Source: Opisthocomus hoazin
Lineage: Eukaryota; Chordata; Aves; Opisthocomiformes; Opisthocomidae
NCBI RefSeq assembly: GCF_030867145.1
Contig: NC_134454.1
Location: 53,733,830 to 53,797,829 of the forward strand
Reading direction: 5' to 3'
Length of the DNA: 64,000 nt
A model generated the notes under the pieces. It had not been told where the DNA came from. It was given only the letters and a program-made list of their open reading frames with translations, and did not search any database. Shown piece after piece: positions 26,501-38,451 of the stretch. The translations under genes were made by a program, and so were the position numbers. The stretch's first letter is position 1, and each line of letters begins with the position of its first letter.

Positions 26501-29500
26501 AGCAGTGCTTGGGGCACAAGGAGCAAGTGGGAACATCCTGAGAGAATTTTCAATGCACATTTTAGAACCTTTTGTCATCATGCACATAACACTTGAAATT
26601 GCAGCTGCAAATTGCAGAACACGAAGTTCATGAACATCCTCCACACCTTTAACTATCAACATTCCAGGCCATCAATAAAATTCATGAGCGTACACCTCTT
26701 CCTCAATACACATGCACATTCCCTGTCTTGTGTATACAGCATCTAACATTACTAGAAGAAAAAGAAACTGTTTTATGAGAGGCATGCCCATTGACCACGT
26801 ATGTAGTAACCAACAAACTGCACCTCCTCTGTCTCTCTCATGATGGTTTGGCCTTTTCTAAACCTTACAATGCTACTGGTACATTTGTTTTATTGGCAAG
26901 ACTTCTCTTCATGATAAATTGAGCTACTTTTCCCTACCAATTTAAATGAAATCTCAATTTCTCTCCAAATATTCAAAGTTAATGCACCTCATCTTCTAGA
27001 AAAAAATCCGCTACTTTGGAATGAAAAACAATAAATTTGTCAATTCTCAAAAGAACACTCTCAGCCAACACCCGAATAGATTTGATATTATTATTATATT
27101 TGGCTGTTCAAATTATGGACATTCTGTCCACTCTGACAGTGAGATTTACCCTCCAACTTTTTCAATTACTATCCAGTCCATGACAAGCAAAAACGAAAAG
27201 GCTGTTTGGCTTCTTAAAGGTAAGTCTGATCATGGGGCAACTCTGGCAACTCTTCAGGTTTCTGAATGAGCATCACTTGCCCTGTATTTGCCTGGGGCTG
27301 GTTAAACCTTTCCACCCTTGCCAGGGTGTCATCAAAGGCCTTCAGAGACCAGGACAGCAGAAAATAGGCGTATCCCAAAATGACTCCTGGCATTTCAACA
27401 CTTTGTAGCTATGACAGTCAGAAAAAGAATGTCCCCACTTGCAGCTTTTATGTAGTCCCATGCACATGAATATGCAATAATGTGCAACTTTCCCAAATAC
27501 AATGGCAGTGAATCACCTTGCCTTCTTCCAGTCAGCATCCACATGGATAGCTACTGCTTCCTCCTAAAATACTCCAAGCAGGTTGGGAATAGGGACACAA
27601 TTCAGAATCTGCATCTGCTGTTTACCTTTTCTGATCTGCTGCCAAACTACAGAATCACAGAATGGTAGGTGTTGGAAGGGACCTCTGTGGGTCATCTAGT
27701 CCAACCCCCCTGCCGAAGCAGGGTCACCTACAGCAGGCTGCACAGGACCTCGTCCAGGCGGGTCTTGAATATCTCCAGAGAAGCAGAATCCACAGCCTCC
27801 CTGGGCAGCCTGTTCCAGTGCTCTATCACCCTCAGAGGGAAGAAATTAGCTTTCTGTATTCATTTACGTGAATGATAATATTCACATACTCTTACAGAAA
27901 CCAATGTTAAGAAAGTGGTCTCGGACCAATCTCACCATCACCCTCAATACAGTTCCAGATTACTTCACCACAGGTATCCAGTGCCCATTGGACAGTTGTG
28001 CCAATTTACAGATGACCACCTGGATTGTTTTTGCAAGATATGAAACAGTCACACATCTCCACCACAAGCAGCTGTGTTGACTGTAGAATGGAGTCTACAT
28101 CAGCATTTCAATTACCTCAGAAACACCTTTTAATGCCGGGTTCTGTGATCTCATTTCTCTGAACACGGGAATGCAGGCAGCTGTGGGTGGCTGTGATCAA
28201 CTCCAACAAAGGTAATTTCTCCATTCTCTTTGTCCCATCACAATCTGCGAGTCACAGTTTAAAAGTCTGGGATTCCTTTCTTCTCTCATCCCACAAACAT
28301 GCATTTCAAAGGACTTACAGCTATACTTACATCTATCCTGCAAACAGTCCGCTGAACTAATTTGTTTTTTGCAGAACACCTACATTATAAAATGTTAAAG
28401 ATGGTGCCAGTGTAACACTGACAGAACAGGCTATGCCAGAAAAGTGAATCCATGCCGCAGCGAATGCGCAAAGGCTCCATTCTGGTCCAGATATTCATCA
28501 AGTATTTAAACACAGCTGAGCACTGTCTCTGGGCTCAAGAGAATACCATGGACTGGTAACCAAGCTGTGTGAGCCAGTATTCCCAGAGTCACGTGCTGAA
28601 CTTCTCCCTGCTACATTCAGCATTCAGATAGCAGGACAAGAGCAGGTCTGCAAACTGAAAAGTTGTTGAAAGTATCACAGTGAAAACTAGCAATACCAAC
28701 CACTTTTTAAGCAACAGAAAAAATTCAGTTCACATTTGTGAAATCTATAAGCTGGGCAGACGAATCCAAGCTCTATACATTGTACAGAATTATGTATTTC
28801 TAAAGGTGGTTTTGACACAAAAAATAAATTCAGAAACAAATGGGACTGAGGCAAGGTCATTCCTGAACGGAGGAGGGAAATGCAGACAGATGGAGTATAC
28901 ATTTAGAGCTCCCCCCAACAATGTCTGTTCAGCAAAGGGCATGTTCAGATGGGATTATTAAAATGAACAATCTTATTTGATTAGGAAGGTACACTATGCA
29001 TTGTTCAAGAATGGAGGCAAGAATTCAAGCTGCAATCACACCTCCCTTCAGGTTTTCCACCAGAAATTTTTCCCGGGGGGGGGGAGTGTGAGGCGTGGGG
29101 CAGGAAGAGAGAATAATTACAAATCAGTTCCTAAAACAGAGCCTGTAAACTGACATAAACAAACAATTAAGTTTCACCATCTAGTTCTGTTCCATTTTCT
29201 GGTACTTTTAAACAATTCAGACTGTTTTCCACATTGTTTGCAAACCACATTTTGTTTTTGGTCAATGTTACTGGGTATTGGACCAAGTGGCTATCTTCCA
29301 GACCATGTATCAACTATAAACCATAGTCGCCAGTCCACCTGTTGCAGCTCTTGGCTTACAGAACGGATGTCTAGTTGTATGTCAGCTTTCTACTGTAGTC
29401 AAAAGAAATGCCAAAAACCTAATTTAACAACACAGTACACAATTTTTTAATATATGACGCTGAATACCTGTCCCCTGTGGTTATATAAGGTTTATGATAA

Positions 29501-31943
29501 TAAGCGTTCCCCCTACTTTAACATATGAATAAAATACACTTCTTTAAAAAGAAGTACCACACCTTTATTCTGACATAAAAGAAATGCAAGGCAGTATGTG
29601 TATTTAAAACACTGAAAAGGGACAATCCACTCCAAAGTAACAGCAAAACAGTATTACATTGATCAAGTTCTAAATTCACTGCAACAACTACCAGGCTCCA
29701 GCATTTAAAGAGTCTTCACACATGCCCATACACTAAGTCACATCCCTGATATTATATTATTAAATAGCATGCTCAAGTTGCAATGATTGAACCATAACAT
29801 GCTGCTCTACATTAAAGTCAGGTTTTCACAGCTTTTTGGTGCAAAATACACAATACGATGGGAGGTTTTTTGGTGAAATTCTATTCTTATGATTGCACAC
29901 TATTTTAAAAAATAATCTTTTTGTAGTTTGGGTACTTGTAACACAAGAACAATATTGCTCTAAATGGAAGAAACCATATTGAAAAATGCTCTCAAATTTA
30001 AGAAGTGGGTATTCAGTGCTGCATTTATTTGATGCCTGGGATTCTGACCTGTATCAGAGAATACCTCCAGAGTCTTTCACCTTACTGTTTTATCTCCCTA
30101 AAACCAGAGGCTTAGAACACAGAAATGGCTGAAACAACATCCTTCCAACTTGCATTTTTCATCTTGTCCAGTTTTAATCTACTTGAGCTAACCACACTGA
30201 TTCAAATTCCTGGCATTTTATACCAATCATAATGTATTTATACAGATCAATTACAACGTCTTCCACACAACGTATATTTCTAAAATAAAAACATCTTTTT
30301 GTTTTATATAGAATCATAGATTCATATAATGGTTTAGGTTGGAAGGGACCTTAAAGATCATCTGGTTCCAACCCCCCTGCCATAAGCAGGGACATCTTCC
30401 ACGAGACCAGATTGCTCAAAGCCCCATCCAACCTGGCCTTTAACACTTCCAGGGAGGGGGCAGATACAGCTTCTCTGGGCAACCTGTTCCAGTGCCTCAC
30501 CACCCTCATGGTGAAGAATTTCTTCCTAATATCTAATCTAAATCTGCCCTCTTTTAGTTTAGAGCCATTCCCCCTTGTCCTATCACTACACACCCTTGTG
30601 AAAAGCCCCTCTCCATCCTTCCTGTAGGCCCCCTTCAGGTACTGGAAGGCTGCTATGAGGTCACCCCGGAGCCTTCTCTTCTCCAGGCTGAACAGCCCCA
30701 ACTCCCTCAGCCTGTCCTCACAGAAGAGGTACTCCAGCCCTCTGATCAGCATCGTGGCCCTCCTCTGCACCTGCTCCAACACATCCATGTCCTTATTCTG
30801 CTGGGGGCTCCAGAGCTGGACGCAGCACTCCAGGTGGGGTCTCACGAGAACGGAGTAAAGGGGCAGAATCACCTCCCTTGACCTGCTGCCCACGCTTCGC
30901 TTGATGCGGCCCAGGATACGGTTAGCTTTCTGGGCTGCAATATAGTAAGCTATCTTTGGAAATACTGAATTCTGAAACAAAGGTGGTGAAACACCATACA
31001 GAAATCCACACACAGTCTCACCACGTTCTCTTATAACAGCTTTTCCACTGTCCCTTCCTACAAAAAAAAGGCAGGTGATGGAATTAGCTTAAAAAACAAC
31101 CTGCATTTTCTCTCATCCACATTACACCACTGGCTCAGTTACCAGGGAATCAATTCTTACAGGTTTTTCCTATCTTCTGAAATTTCCAACTAAGAAGATT
31201 CCGAACTATGACAACACAGATTATCTTCTACCAATCATTCAAGGCTGAAACATACCTTATCAAATTTAATCCCATTTCAGTTGTTCTAGTGTATTAGTAT
31301 TATGGACTGATCCTGCTCAATACCGGCAATGCCTTCAGCATAAGGCACCACCAATCAGTTTGGGTATGAATCCATTAATCCCAAAACACAGCATTTCTGT
31401 TTAAACTACCAATCCAGATTAACTGCAACCACCTGAAAAGCAGGCTGTAAAAGAAAAATGGCAACTAATGTCTTACCTTGTCCTAAGAGCCACCCAAGCA
31501 GCATCAATGTCAGCATACAGATTCTTCTCTGTTGGCTTCCCAGAACTTGCACCATATCCAGAATAATCATATGAGAATATGTTGCAATTAATCCGTGAAC
31601 CCAGTCCTATGTAAAAGCTGCTCATCTGACCTAGGTCAACAGCATTTCCATGTGAGAAGAGCAAAGTATACTTGGCGTTAGGCGAGCAACGCACAAACAT
31701 ACAGGCAATCCTGTTACCTTTACTTGTTCTAGTCATGAAGCACTCAATGGCATCTTTTTCTCTAGAAGAATACTGCCAGTCCGCTCGCTCTGAGAGATGT
31801 AAAGTCCAGCGACTACCGCTCTCATCACACATCAGTGTGTACGTGGGATCAGGAGGTAAGAACGCCAGTTTGGAGGCAATTTTCCCTGGGCATGGCGGAC
31901 AACAGAACAGGCAACACAGTTCACTAAAGGAAAGATTATTCAT
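20288..31943 (-). CDS. ABHD17B: ABHD17B, protein depalmitoylase (three coding exons)
   Basis: Serine hydrolase of the alpha/beta-hydrolase fold. The ABHD17 family removes palmitate from membrane proteins such as PSD-95 and N-Ras at the plasma membrane, endosomes and postsynaptic sites (established knowledge). Joining 31477-31943, 21406-21585 and 20288-20507 gives an intact 288-codon frame, the length of mammalian ABHD17B. Visible marks are an N-terminal cysteine cluster (Cys10, 11, 14, 15, 18) that in this family is itself palmitoylated and anchors the protein, HGN at 98-100, and the nucleophile motif GQSIG with Ser170. The acid is Asp235 in HGTED and the base is His264 in GAGHND. All splice junctions obey GT-AG and keep frame. 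The chosen ATG has A at -3 and lies 8 bases after a splice acceptor. The gene diverges from the C9orf85 homologue at a shared CpG island. No lesion was seen. Confidence 0.97.
21406..21585 (-). CDS. ABHD17B: ABHD17B coding exon 2
   Basis: A 180-base exon with acceptor CTAG before 21585 and donor GTAAGT after 21406. It starts with the base completing Arg156 and ends two bases into Asn216. It carries [10 protein letters not shown] with the nucleophile Ser170. A contiguous open frame is missing only because the exon is short; translation in the phase set by exon 1 is fully open and matches the ABHD17 family throughout. Confidence 0.96.
24255..24280. repeat. A26 homopolymer
   Basis: Twenty-six consecutive A on the plus strand, preceded by six G. 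It lies in an ABHD17B intron, so the pre-mRNA carries a U-run followed by C. Confidence 0.95.
25929..26038 (-). mobile_element. Short CR1 LINE 3' fragment
   Basis: About 110 bp. It starts with GAATCATAGA, the 3' terminal repeat of CR1 seen on the minus strand, and continues with the conserved 3' untranslated words (GGTCGGAAG, CCAGCCCCC, GTTGCTCAAAGCCCC). It belongs to the same CR1 type as 30310-30941 and 62815-64000, and is severely 5' truncated. Confidence 0.88.
27650..27846 (-). mobile_element. Short CR1 LINE 3' fragment
   Basis: About 197 bp of the same CR1 type as 3099, 41496 and 61748. It shares CACAGAATGGTAGG, the GAAGCAGGGTCACC stretch and the ORF2 C-terminal codons up to GTTCCAGTGCTC. 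It is 5' truncated and lies in the sense direction in an ABHD17B intron. Confidence 0.92.
30310..30941 (-). mobile_element. CR1 LINE 3' fragment with intact ORF2 tail
   Basis: About 630 bp beginning with GAATCATAGATTCATA, the CR1 3' terminal repeat. On the minus strand the ORF2 C-terminal third is open without a stop, from [16 protein letters not shown] through [20 protein letters not shown] and [18 protein letters not shown] to [14 protein letters not shown]. The frame continues upstream into non-CR1 intron sequence to 31013, giving a 220-codon chimeric frame. The catalytic reverse-transcriptase domain is absent because of 5' truncation. It is the best-preserved coding CR1 piece in the window, so it is probably fairly young. 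Confidence 0.94.
31477..31943 (-). CDS. ABHD17B: ABHD17B coding exon 1 (start exon)
   Basis: Encodes Met1 to the first two bases of Arg156. The acceptor CTATTTCAG ends at 31952, leaving 8 bases of 5' UTR (31944-31951) before the ATG. The donor is AG|GTAAG with the GT at 31475-31476. It carries the Cys-rich palmitoylation anchor, the HGNAVDLGQ loop and the [13 protein letters not shown] segment typical of ABHD17 proteins. Confidence 0.97.
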
Positions 31944-31951
31944 CTTCTAGT

Positions 31952-34900
31952 CTGAAATAGGAAGAGAGAATGGTATCAGTTTCTAGTTACACTCACATAT
32001 AAAAAAAAAGAAAAAAAACTCATGGAAAATATAAACTTAACGTCTCTAGAAATAATACATAATTTTAGTGGAAACGTAACAAAACACAGACTTAAATATA
32101 AATGTAAATTTCTACAGAACAGCTTATTTGATATTATTAGCTACTTTAAAATGAGCACATTATTAAAGAAGACTGATAACTCTAAAGCCCTGACAGATAT
32201 TAGAACTAAAATATGATTATCCAGGGAAAGAACAAGCATGAGTCTTGGAGTTCTATGGAGGAAACGAAGTCCCTCATCTTAAGCCATTAAGAGAAGTGTT
32301 CATCTCACTGACAACTACATATGTTATAAAGAAAAATTAACATATGTTGCAGTGTTTGCAGGATACTAAGGCTATGCAGATCTCTGCAGCCAAAAACAAC
32401 TACAGAGTTTCCTAAATACAGAGAACGTATACTGGAATCATGACTTATGGACTCCTGCAACCAGTATCAGCAGTATGAAAGGCGCATGGAGGACAAAACT
32501 TAGCAGGCAAAACAAGATGCTTCTGCTGACTCAGCAAACACTGTAGACCTTCAGTATACTAAAATCCAGCCAAAAGCTCTTCCTTGCTCTACATGCTGGC
32601 TGACATAACTGTTTCCAAACACTTCAAAGAAATTATTAGCTAAAGTGTCCTCTATTGCACACAGGAATTGGGATTATATTAATGATCTAACTATTTTTAT
32701 TCCATGCTTTAGCAAATTCATCCCAAACTAAATGCTCTACCACTTATACTTGACAAATCAATATAATCTGTACTACCAATTCAAAGCATTGGTTAACAGA
32801 GTAGGGGGAGGAAAAAAGTAAACACACACATAGCTAAAGCAAGCTAGGCAAAGATACAGTTGCCCTGCAAAGCAGGCATTGCATCCTCTTAATTTACAGC
32901 AGGGAGAAGGGGGGGGGGGGGGGGGGGGGGTGGACACCAGACATGGACCCTTTGTTGTGACCATACTTTTTCTCAGCAGTAGGAAGAGGGATGAAATCTG
33001 CCAAGAGCCATGCTGGAAACCAGCACACCTAAGATAAGCATTTACGCTACTTTCCTTGCGATAAGGCATCTAATGTTTCATCTCAACTTAAACAACTTTT
33101 CCATCCCCAATCTACCTGCAGGTCTCAAGCTCAGTTCCTGCCAGGTCACTGTGAACAGAAATGCTCTTACAGTTCAATGTACCAAGCTTTGCCTGCTAGA
33201 TCCAAGTTTACAAATGGGAACAAAACAAGCGGATTTCTGGTGTCCACAATCTCCTCTCGCTCCACAAATACTTGGGTAATCCAACAATAAAATCTTAGTG
33301 CTAACTATAATACTTGGCCATATTTAGACTGTATTTCAAAGTTTGTCCTCTAACTTGTATATAAGCATAGTTTTCATGCCTATATAAATTTCTCTTTATA
33401 AAAGCTTCAAGGACACTGCTGTAAGAACTGCTGAACATAGATCACGGAACAACTATCCGTGTTTTGGATGTGTGAATAGTCTCTTCCCTGTGGCAGGGTA
33501 TGAATGCATACTGTATACAATGTTACATAGAGTATAGTCCTAGAGTAGTGAACACAAACACAGCAAGACAGTCTGATAAACAGCATGAGCATTCTTGGAA
33601 CACTGTTGCTTTTTGTAGGGCACAAAACCCCATTTTTTCACCAAGGCTGCTACAGCCAAGTGCTTTCACCCTGAGTCTCCAGCTTTCTTCAACACAGAGG
33701 GAAATCTGTTTCTAGATTCTTAGATAAAGCTGACCAACACTACTAATTTAGAGGAGAAGGCTGGAAGGGTGCATGTATCACCTCCCATAAAAAGGCAGAT
33801 TGTCTCCTAAATGAAGATCCTGAATAAACTATCATATTTCTGCTAGCTAAAGAAACAACCAACTCATCTATTTATGTAATCATCACAAGTAGTTCCTCAA
33901 ATATGGAACAGCTCATCTGTTCCCTGTCAGGTGAGATTATCTGGACATTAATTTTAACCTGCAAGTCAGGACAAGAAGAGGTCTATGGAAGAGGTATCAA
34001 GATTGGCAAAAGGCTTGGGCCATCTTACGCACTGGAAAAACTCAATACTTTTTTCCTTCTTTACTTCTCTTACAGCTGTTAAGTACCAAAGGCGCTACTA
34101 CTTTCACCTCTACTTAGAAAGTTCATGTTCACAACCCAGAGAAACTGCTGTGACCCCTCAAAAGGCTTTTTTTCAGAAAGTGCTTATGACCCAGTTTTCA
34201 ACCACACTTCTATTTCTATTAGAAATCATGAAAGTGGTCTGTTTCAAAGAAGTGTTCCCATCTCTTCAGAAAAGCTGAAGGCCAAAGTTAGATACAATTT
34301 ACTTTATGTGAGGTAAAAAAAAAATATAGAAGAACAGTACCTCCAAAAGTGAGGTACGAATAGCCTGCTCTGCCCAGGAACAGCAGATTGCACTCCATTC
34401 CAGCATACACTGATAGCTACAGAAATTCTTACTTGCTTCCCAATCCACTTGTCAGAAAGAATTAAAATAGTTTACATTATTTATAACTATAAACAGCCTG
34501 GCAACACCACAAATATGATCTCACTCAGAAAATATTTGCTATTTGTCAAAGTCATTTCAGAAGACTGGAAGCTGGCCTGTGGAATTCACACACAGAGCAG
34601 TACCACAGTAACAACAGTTAATCAGCTGAGGTGGTACTGTGCCCCAAGATAGCTTAAATGTGCTAAAAAAGGGCTGTTGCCACATATGGCAAATGACTTA
34701 TGCTGAAGATCATGGCTGAAGTATTATTTCTCTTCTATATTAGACTGTAATGTAGACTTTATATGTCCATTTAATCCAGTGGAAACTCTACCTACTGAAA
34801 CTAAAGATTCCAATTCCAGAGTTGTTCTCCATCTAAATCATGGCAAGCAAGAACTCTTTTCTTTAAAACAAATACTTGCTACTGTCTTCACTCAGAAAAC

Positions 34901-37814
34901 CCAAGAAAAATAGCAGATCCCTAGCACCACTAACCGAACATATCTGACACAAAACACCTACTGAACTTCCTCAAGAGGATACCTTCAACTGAATGCAAAC
35001 AACGCTTTCATTATACTGGAACTGGTTTGTCATTCATTGTACTCACATGAGTGTGTTCTTAACCTCCAGATCTGGAATGGAACCAGGATGTGAGAGAGTC
35101 ACCAGGGTGTACAGAGTAATTCTGATATCACTGTTTAAAAGTTCAACTGAATCAGCATTTCAGCCTAGTAGTTATCCACCAGATGTCATAATTTAACTAC
35201 AGCTAAACAGGCATTATCTTTCCTCAAAAGGTATACTGCTCAGATAGTTCAATAAGGATTAAACTTAATATTTCCCTCAAAAGCGTGTTTTTGCTTGGGT
35301 TTTTTTTTTTTAATGTTAGAAAACATGTCACATGATTTCCTAATGATTCATCCAGCCAGAAATTATTATGGTAAAAATTAAAAGAAAAGTCACAAATGCC
35401 CCTTTATTTAGCCCCACCCAGACTTGGTAAAAGCTTTGGAGATCAACAGTATTAACAGACCAATTACTTCATTAAGTCTAAAACATAATTTACAGAAAGG
35501 GAACAAGGTATTATAAGTGAAATTGCATTATAAATCACTAATAACAAATGGATTTGACACATGCTTTATGGGGACTCTTACTGAAACCGGGGCAAAAGCA
35601 ACACTGACCACAAATTACCTTAAGCACACAGTTCCACAAGTACAGATCAATAACTTTAATGGGACTCATTTGCCTAAGATATGATGTGAATAACTAAGTT
35701 AAAGTCTAACACCTTCTGAGCACGTATGATGTAAATCCTTGTGCTCATTACAGGAGCATTGTCAGACGCAGAGATTAACAGATCCCAACAACATAACTAT
35801 TTCACCTCCTATCTGTCACTTCAGTACTAGAAAAGAAGCTAGTGCTGTTCTTTAAACACAGTTCCTAATCCTGGTAATATTACTAATAACAAAAAGAACA
35901 TAATAAGAGAAATATATATATCCTTTAAGATTATATTGCATTTTTCATATAAATTAAGTAGGAAAAGTCTGTGGAAGAAACTATGGGAAACTGATAAACT
36001 TCTACTCTTGTGCCAATAAAGGCTAAGAAATAAAACCGACCCAAGTGGCAACACTCACCCCTTCTGGGATAGCTTTTAAAAGGAAGGTGACATCATTTTA
36101 TCAAATTTATATTGCTATTTATTTATCTCTCTTATTTAACTCTCTTACGAATGAAAAAGTAACACAGAAAATTACAAATGTAAACCTGCCCACAGGCAGT
36201 AATTTCAATCCATTCTGTGGCAATTAACCTTTTCATTAAGGCTGACAGAAGGGGTGGAAGATGTCTATCTAATCTGAAAGAACACTTCAAATATATGTCT
36301 TGTGATTCCCAGGATAACACCAATGTAGTTCTTTCATATAAGCAATTATTCCTGTCCTCCCTCTGCCAATCTTAACAAGACAGTGGCTCCTATTATTCAC
36401 ATCTTTGAGTACTTCACTTACATATTAGCCTCAAAAGCCCAACCCTTGCAAACGCTTATCTAGAAATCTTATATTTACATGAAATACAAATTATTCTAAT
36501 TGTATATTTAAATTAAATTACCTATTTCATAGGAACTACTCACATGAACAAAGTCGAATTCATAAACAGAGCTGCTGGTTTGTGAATTTTTATTGGTGCT
36601 CTGTCACAGGCAAAATAATAAAATTGTTGGGCTTTTTTATTTGTTGTTTGTGTGAAGTTCTTTTTAATCATCATTTGTCATTGTATACTGCTGAAACGGG
36701 AAACTTTTAAGTAGTTTCCCTCACCTTTTCACTAAGCACAACGCAACGACTACTCGAGTTCAAGCCACTATCTGAAGCGCTCACGTTTATCTCAACATCT
36801 GCAACGTATTAAAAATGTAACAGAAGGGTATGAACATCCTTCAACTACTTCAACAGTTAAAGCAACAAAATACTTTGTGAAAAAAAAAAATCAGTGTCCG
36901 ATTAAGTATTACACAAAAGGAATTAAATAATATAATTATTCAGAAAGAATACACAATAGGTCTGGAAAAGAAGGCAGAGGAAATCTCTTCAATAACGAAA
37001 AAGCCATACCAAGAAACACCGTGAATTAACTCTTTACAGGCAGCTTTCACAGAGCAAAACAACCTATGTGAGAACAGAGAAGCCCGACAGGTCCAGAACT
37101 TCATTTTGGTTAGTTTGCTTTCGAACAAATGAACAGCTTTTACTATCCTCACAAAACCTAGCAACATTATAAAGCTTAGCTTGTACGCGGACATTATTCC
37201 TCTGCTGCTGGTTACTTTCTACACCTCAAAACCTAAAGGCACAGCTGAAAAAAAAAAAAGAGAATAGAGGAAACGCCAAGCGAAAAACCTCGCAGCTCCT
37301 TCCCACCCCACGGCCAAACCAGTGCCCCCCCCCCCCAAGGCTCCGGGCCGACAGCTGCGGGGCCCACGGGGACGGTGCCCGGCGCGGCAGGCCGCCCGCC
37401 GGACCCAGCGGCGGGGGGCCGGGGCCCCGCCGCACCCGCCCGGCAGCCCCCCGCGACGAGACGCGCTTTTCCACACCGGTCCGCGTCCGGCCGGACCGCG
37501 CCGCTCCGGTTTCCCCAGCCGCGGGCGGCCCCCGCCACCTCCCGGGCAAGTCCCCGGAGCTTTTACATCAGTAACACCCGGGCGGGCCGCCGGGATCGGC
37601 AGGGCCGCGGCCCCGGGCCCACACCGAGGGAACAGCCGGTTCCCGCCGTGGCCCCTCCTCCCGCCCCGGGAGGCGGAGGGCCGCGGACGGGTGAGGCGGG
37701 GAGAGAAGCGGCCGGTACCGGGCCGAGGGGCCGGCTCGCCGTCGCGCCTCGGGAGCGGATCCCCGAGCCGCGGCCCACTCCCCACTGACCCGTCCCCTCA
37801 CCGACAGCCCATAC
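31952..37814 (-). other. ABHD17B: ABHD17B first intron (5' UTR intron)
   Basis: A 5.9-kb intron between the non-coding first exon and the start exon, with donor CAG|GTATGG and acceptor TTTCAG. It contains a 22-base G-run (32909-32930) and otherwise unique-looking AT-rich sequence. No transposon or additional exon is recognised. Confidence 0.75.
32909..32930. repeat. G22 homopolymer
   Basis: Twenty-two consecutive G on the plus strand, flanked by AGGGAGAA on the left. It lies in the ABHD17B 5' UTR intron, so the transcript carries the C-rich strand. Confidence 0.95.
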
Positions 37815-38060
37815 CTGCGCCTAGCGCTCCGGCCCCGCGCTTCCCCAGCCGCCGCCGCCCGGATGCCGGGCCGGCGGGGGGAGGGGTGCCGGCTGTGCTG
37901 AGTAACGGCGCGGCGGGCGGGCGGGCTGGCGGCAGCGGCCCGGTCCCGGCCGGCGCCTGCAGCTCCGCGGCAGTGGACGCGGGCCCCCGGGGGAGCTGCT
38001 CTCCGCGCGGCCTAGGACAGCGGCGCCAGCGTCGCCTCGACGAGCGACTGCACCGGACCG
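37815..38060 (-). other. ABHD17B: ABHD17B non-coding first exon
   Basis: The left edge is a strong donor CAG|GTATGG (GT at 37813-37814) on the minus strand inside the CpG island. Splicing to 31951 places the start codon 8 bases into the next exon. The right edge, the transcription start, is not visible; it must lie left of the C9orf85 start exon and I place it near the first GC boxes. This is an inference from gene structure in other vertebrates plus the donor. Confidence 0.6.
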
Positions 38061-38125
38061 AGCGGCTGCCGGAGCAGCCCAGGGGGCGGTGAGGCGGGGC
38101 GGGACCGGCCGCCAGCCCCAGCGAG

Positions 38126-38130
38126 CCAAT
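38126..38130 (+). promoter_or_regulatory. CCAAT box
   Basis: AGCCAATAGG, a good match to an NF-Y site, between the two gene starts. It reads in the C9orf85 direction; NF-Y works in both orientations. Confidence 0.6.
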
Positions 38131-38253
38131 AGGAACGCAGCCCGCAGCGCCGCTCCGGCCACTGAGGCTCCGCCTGGACGCGGGTGGGCGGGAAGCGGGG
38201 AAGAGGCAGCGAACTGCGGCGGGCGGAGGAGTTATACAGACGTCGGCTGCGGA

Positions 38254-38258
38254 CCAAT
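38254..38258 (+). promoter_or_regulatory. CCAAT box
   Basis: GACCAATGGC, 92 bases upstream of the C9orf85 start codon and on the same strand as the first CCAAT box, 128 bases away. Confidence 0.6.
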
Positions 38259-38349
38259 GGCGAGGCGGAGTGGCCGCGGGAAGGTGGGAGCGCGGAGCAG
38301 TTCCGGGTCAGGTGTCGCCGCCGGTGGCTGGCGCCCTGGGGCGGGGGAG

Positions 38350-38451
38350 ATGAGCTCGGAGAAGGGGAACGTGTCGCGCACGCGGCCCCAACGCTACCAG
38401 AACGCGCGCGCCTTCCGGAACGACAAGTACGACACGAGCGCGCGGCGGAAG
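38350..38451 (+). CDS. C9orf85: C9orf85 homologue, exon 1 coding part
   Basis: Thirty-four complete codons, MSSEKGNV to ARRK, ending in AAG|GTAGGC. It lies inside the CpG island, which explains its alanine- and arginine-rich GC codons. Confidence 0.93.

Larger units (their letters stand above)
21586..31476 (-). other. ABHD17B: ABHD17B intron between coding exons 1 and 2
   Basis: A 9.9-kb intron with GT-AG ends. It contains an A26 homopolymer (24255-24280), three CR1 fragments in the sense orientation of the gene (25929-26038, 27650-27846, 30310-30941) and a G-run near 29074. No further coding exon is needed to complete the protein, and none is recognised. Confidence 0.85.

Noticed and set aside
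37322-38092. 256-codon open frame on the plus strand in the CpG island, with others on the minus strand
   Set aside because: Pro/Arg/Ala/Gly-rich composition typical of GC-rich non-coding DNA. It overlaps the ABHD17B non-coding exon and promoter, and similar frames exist in several phases.
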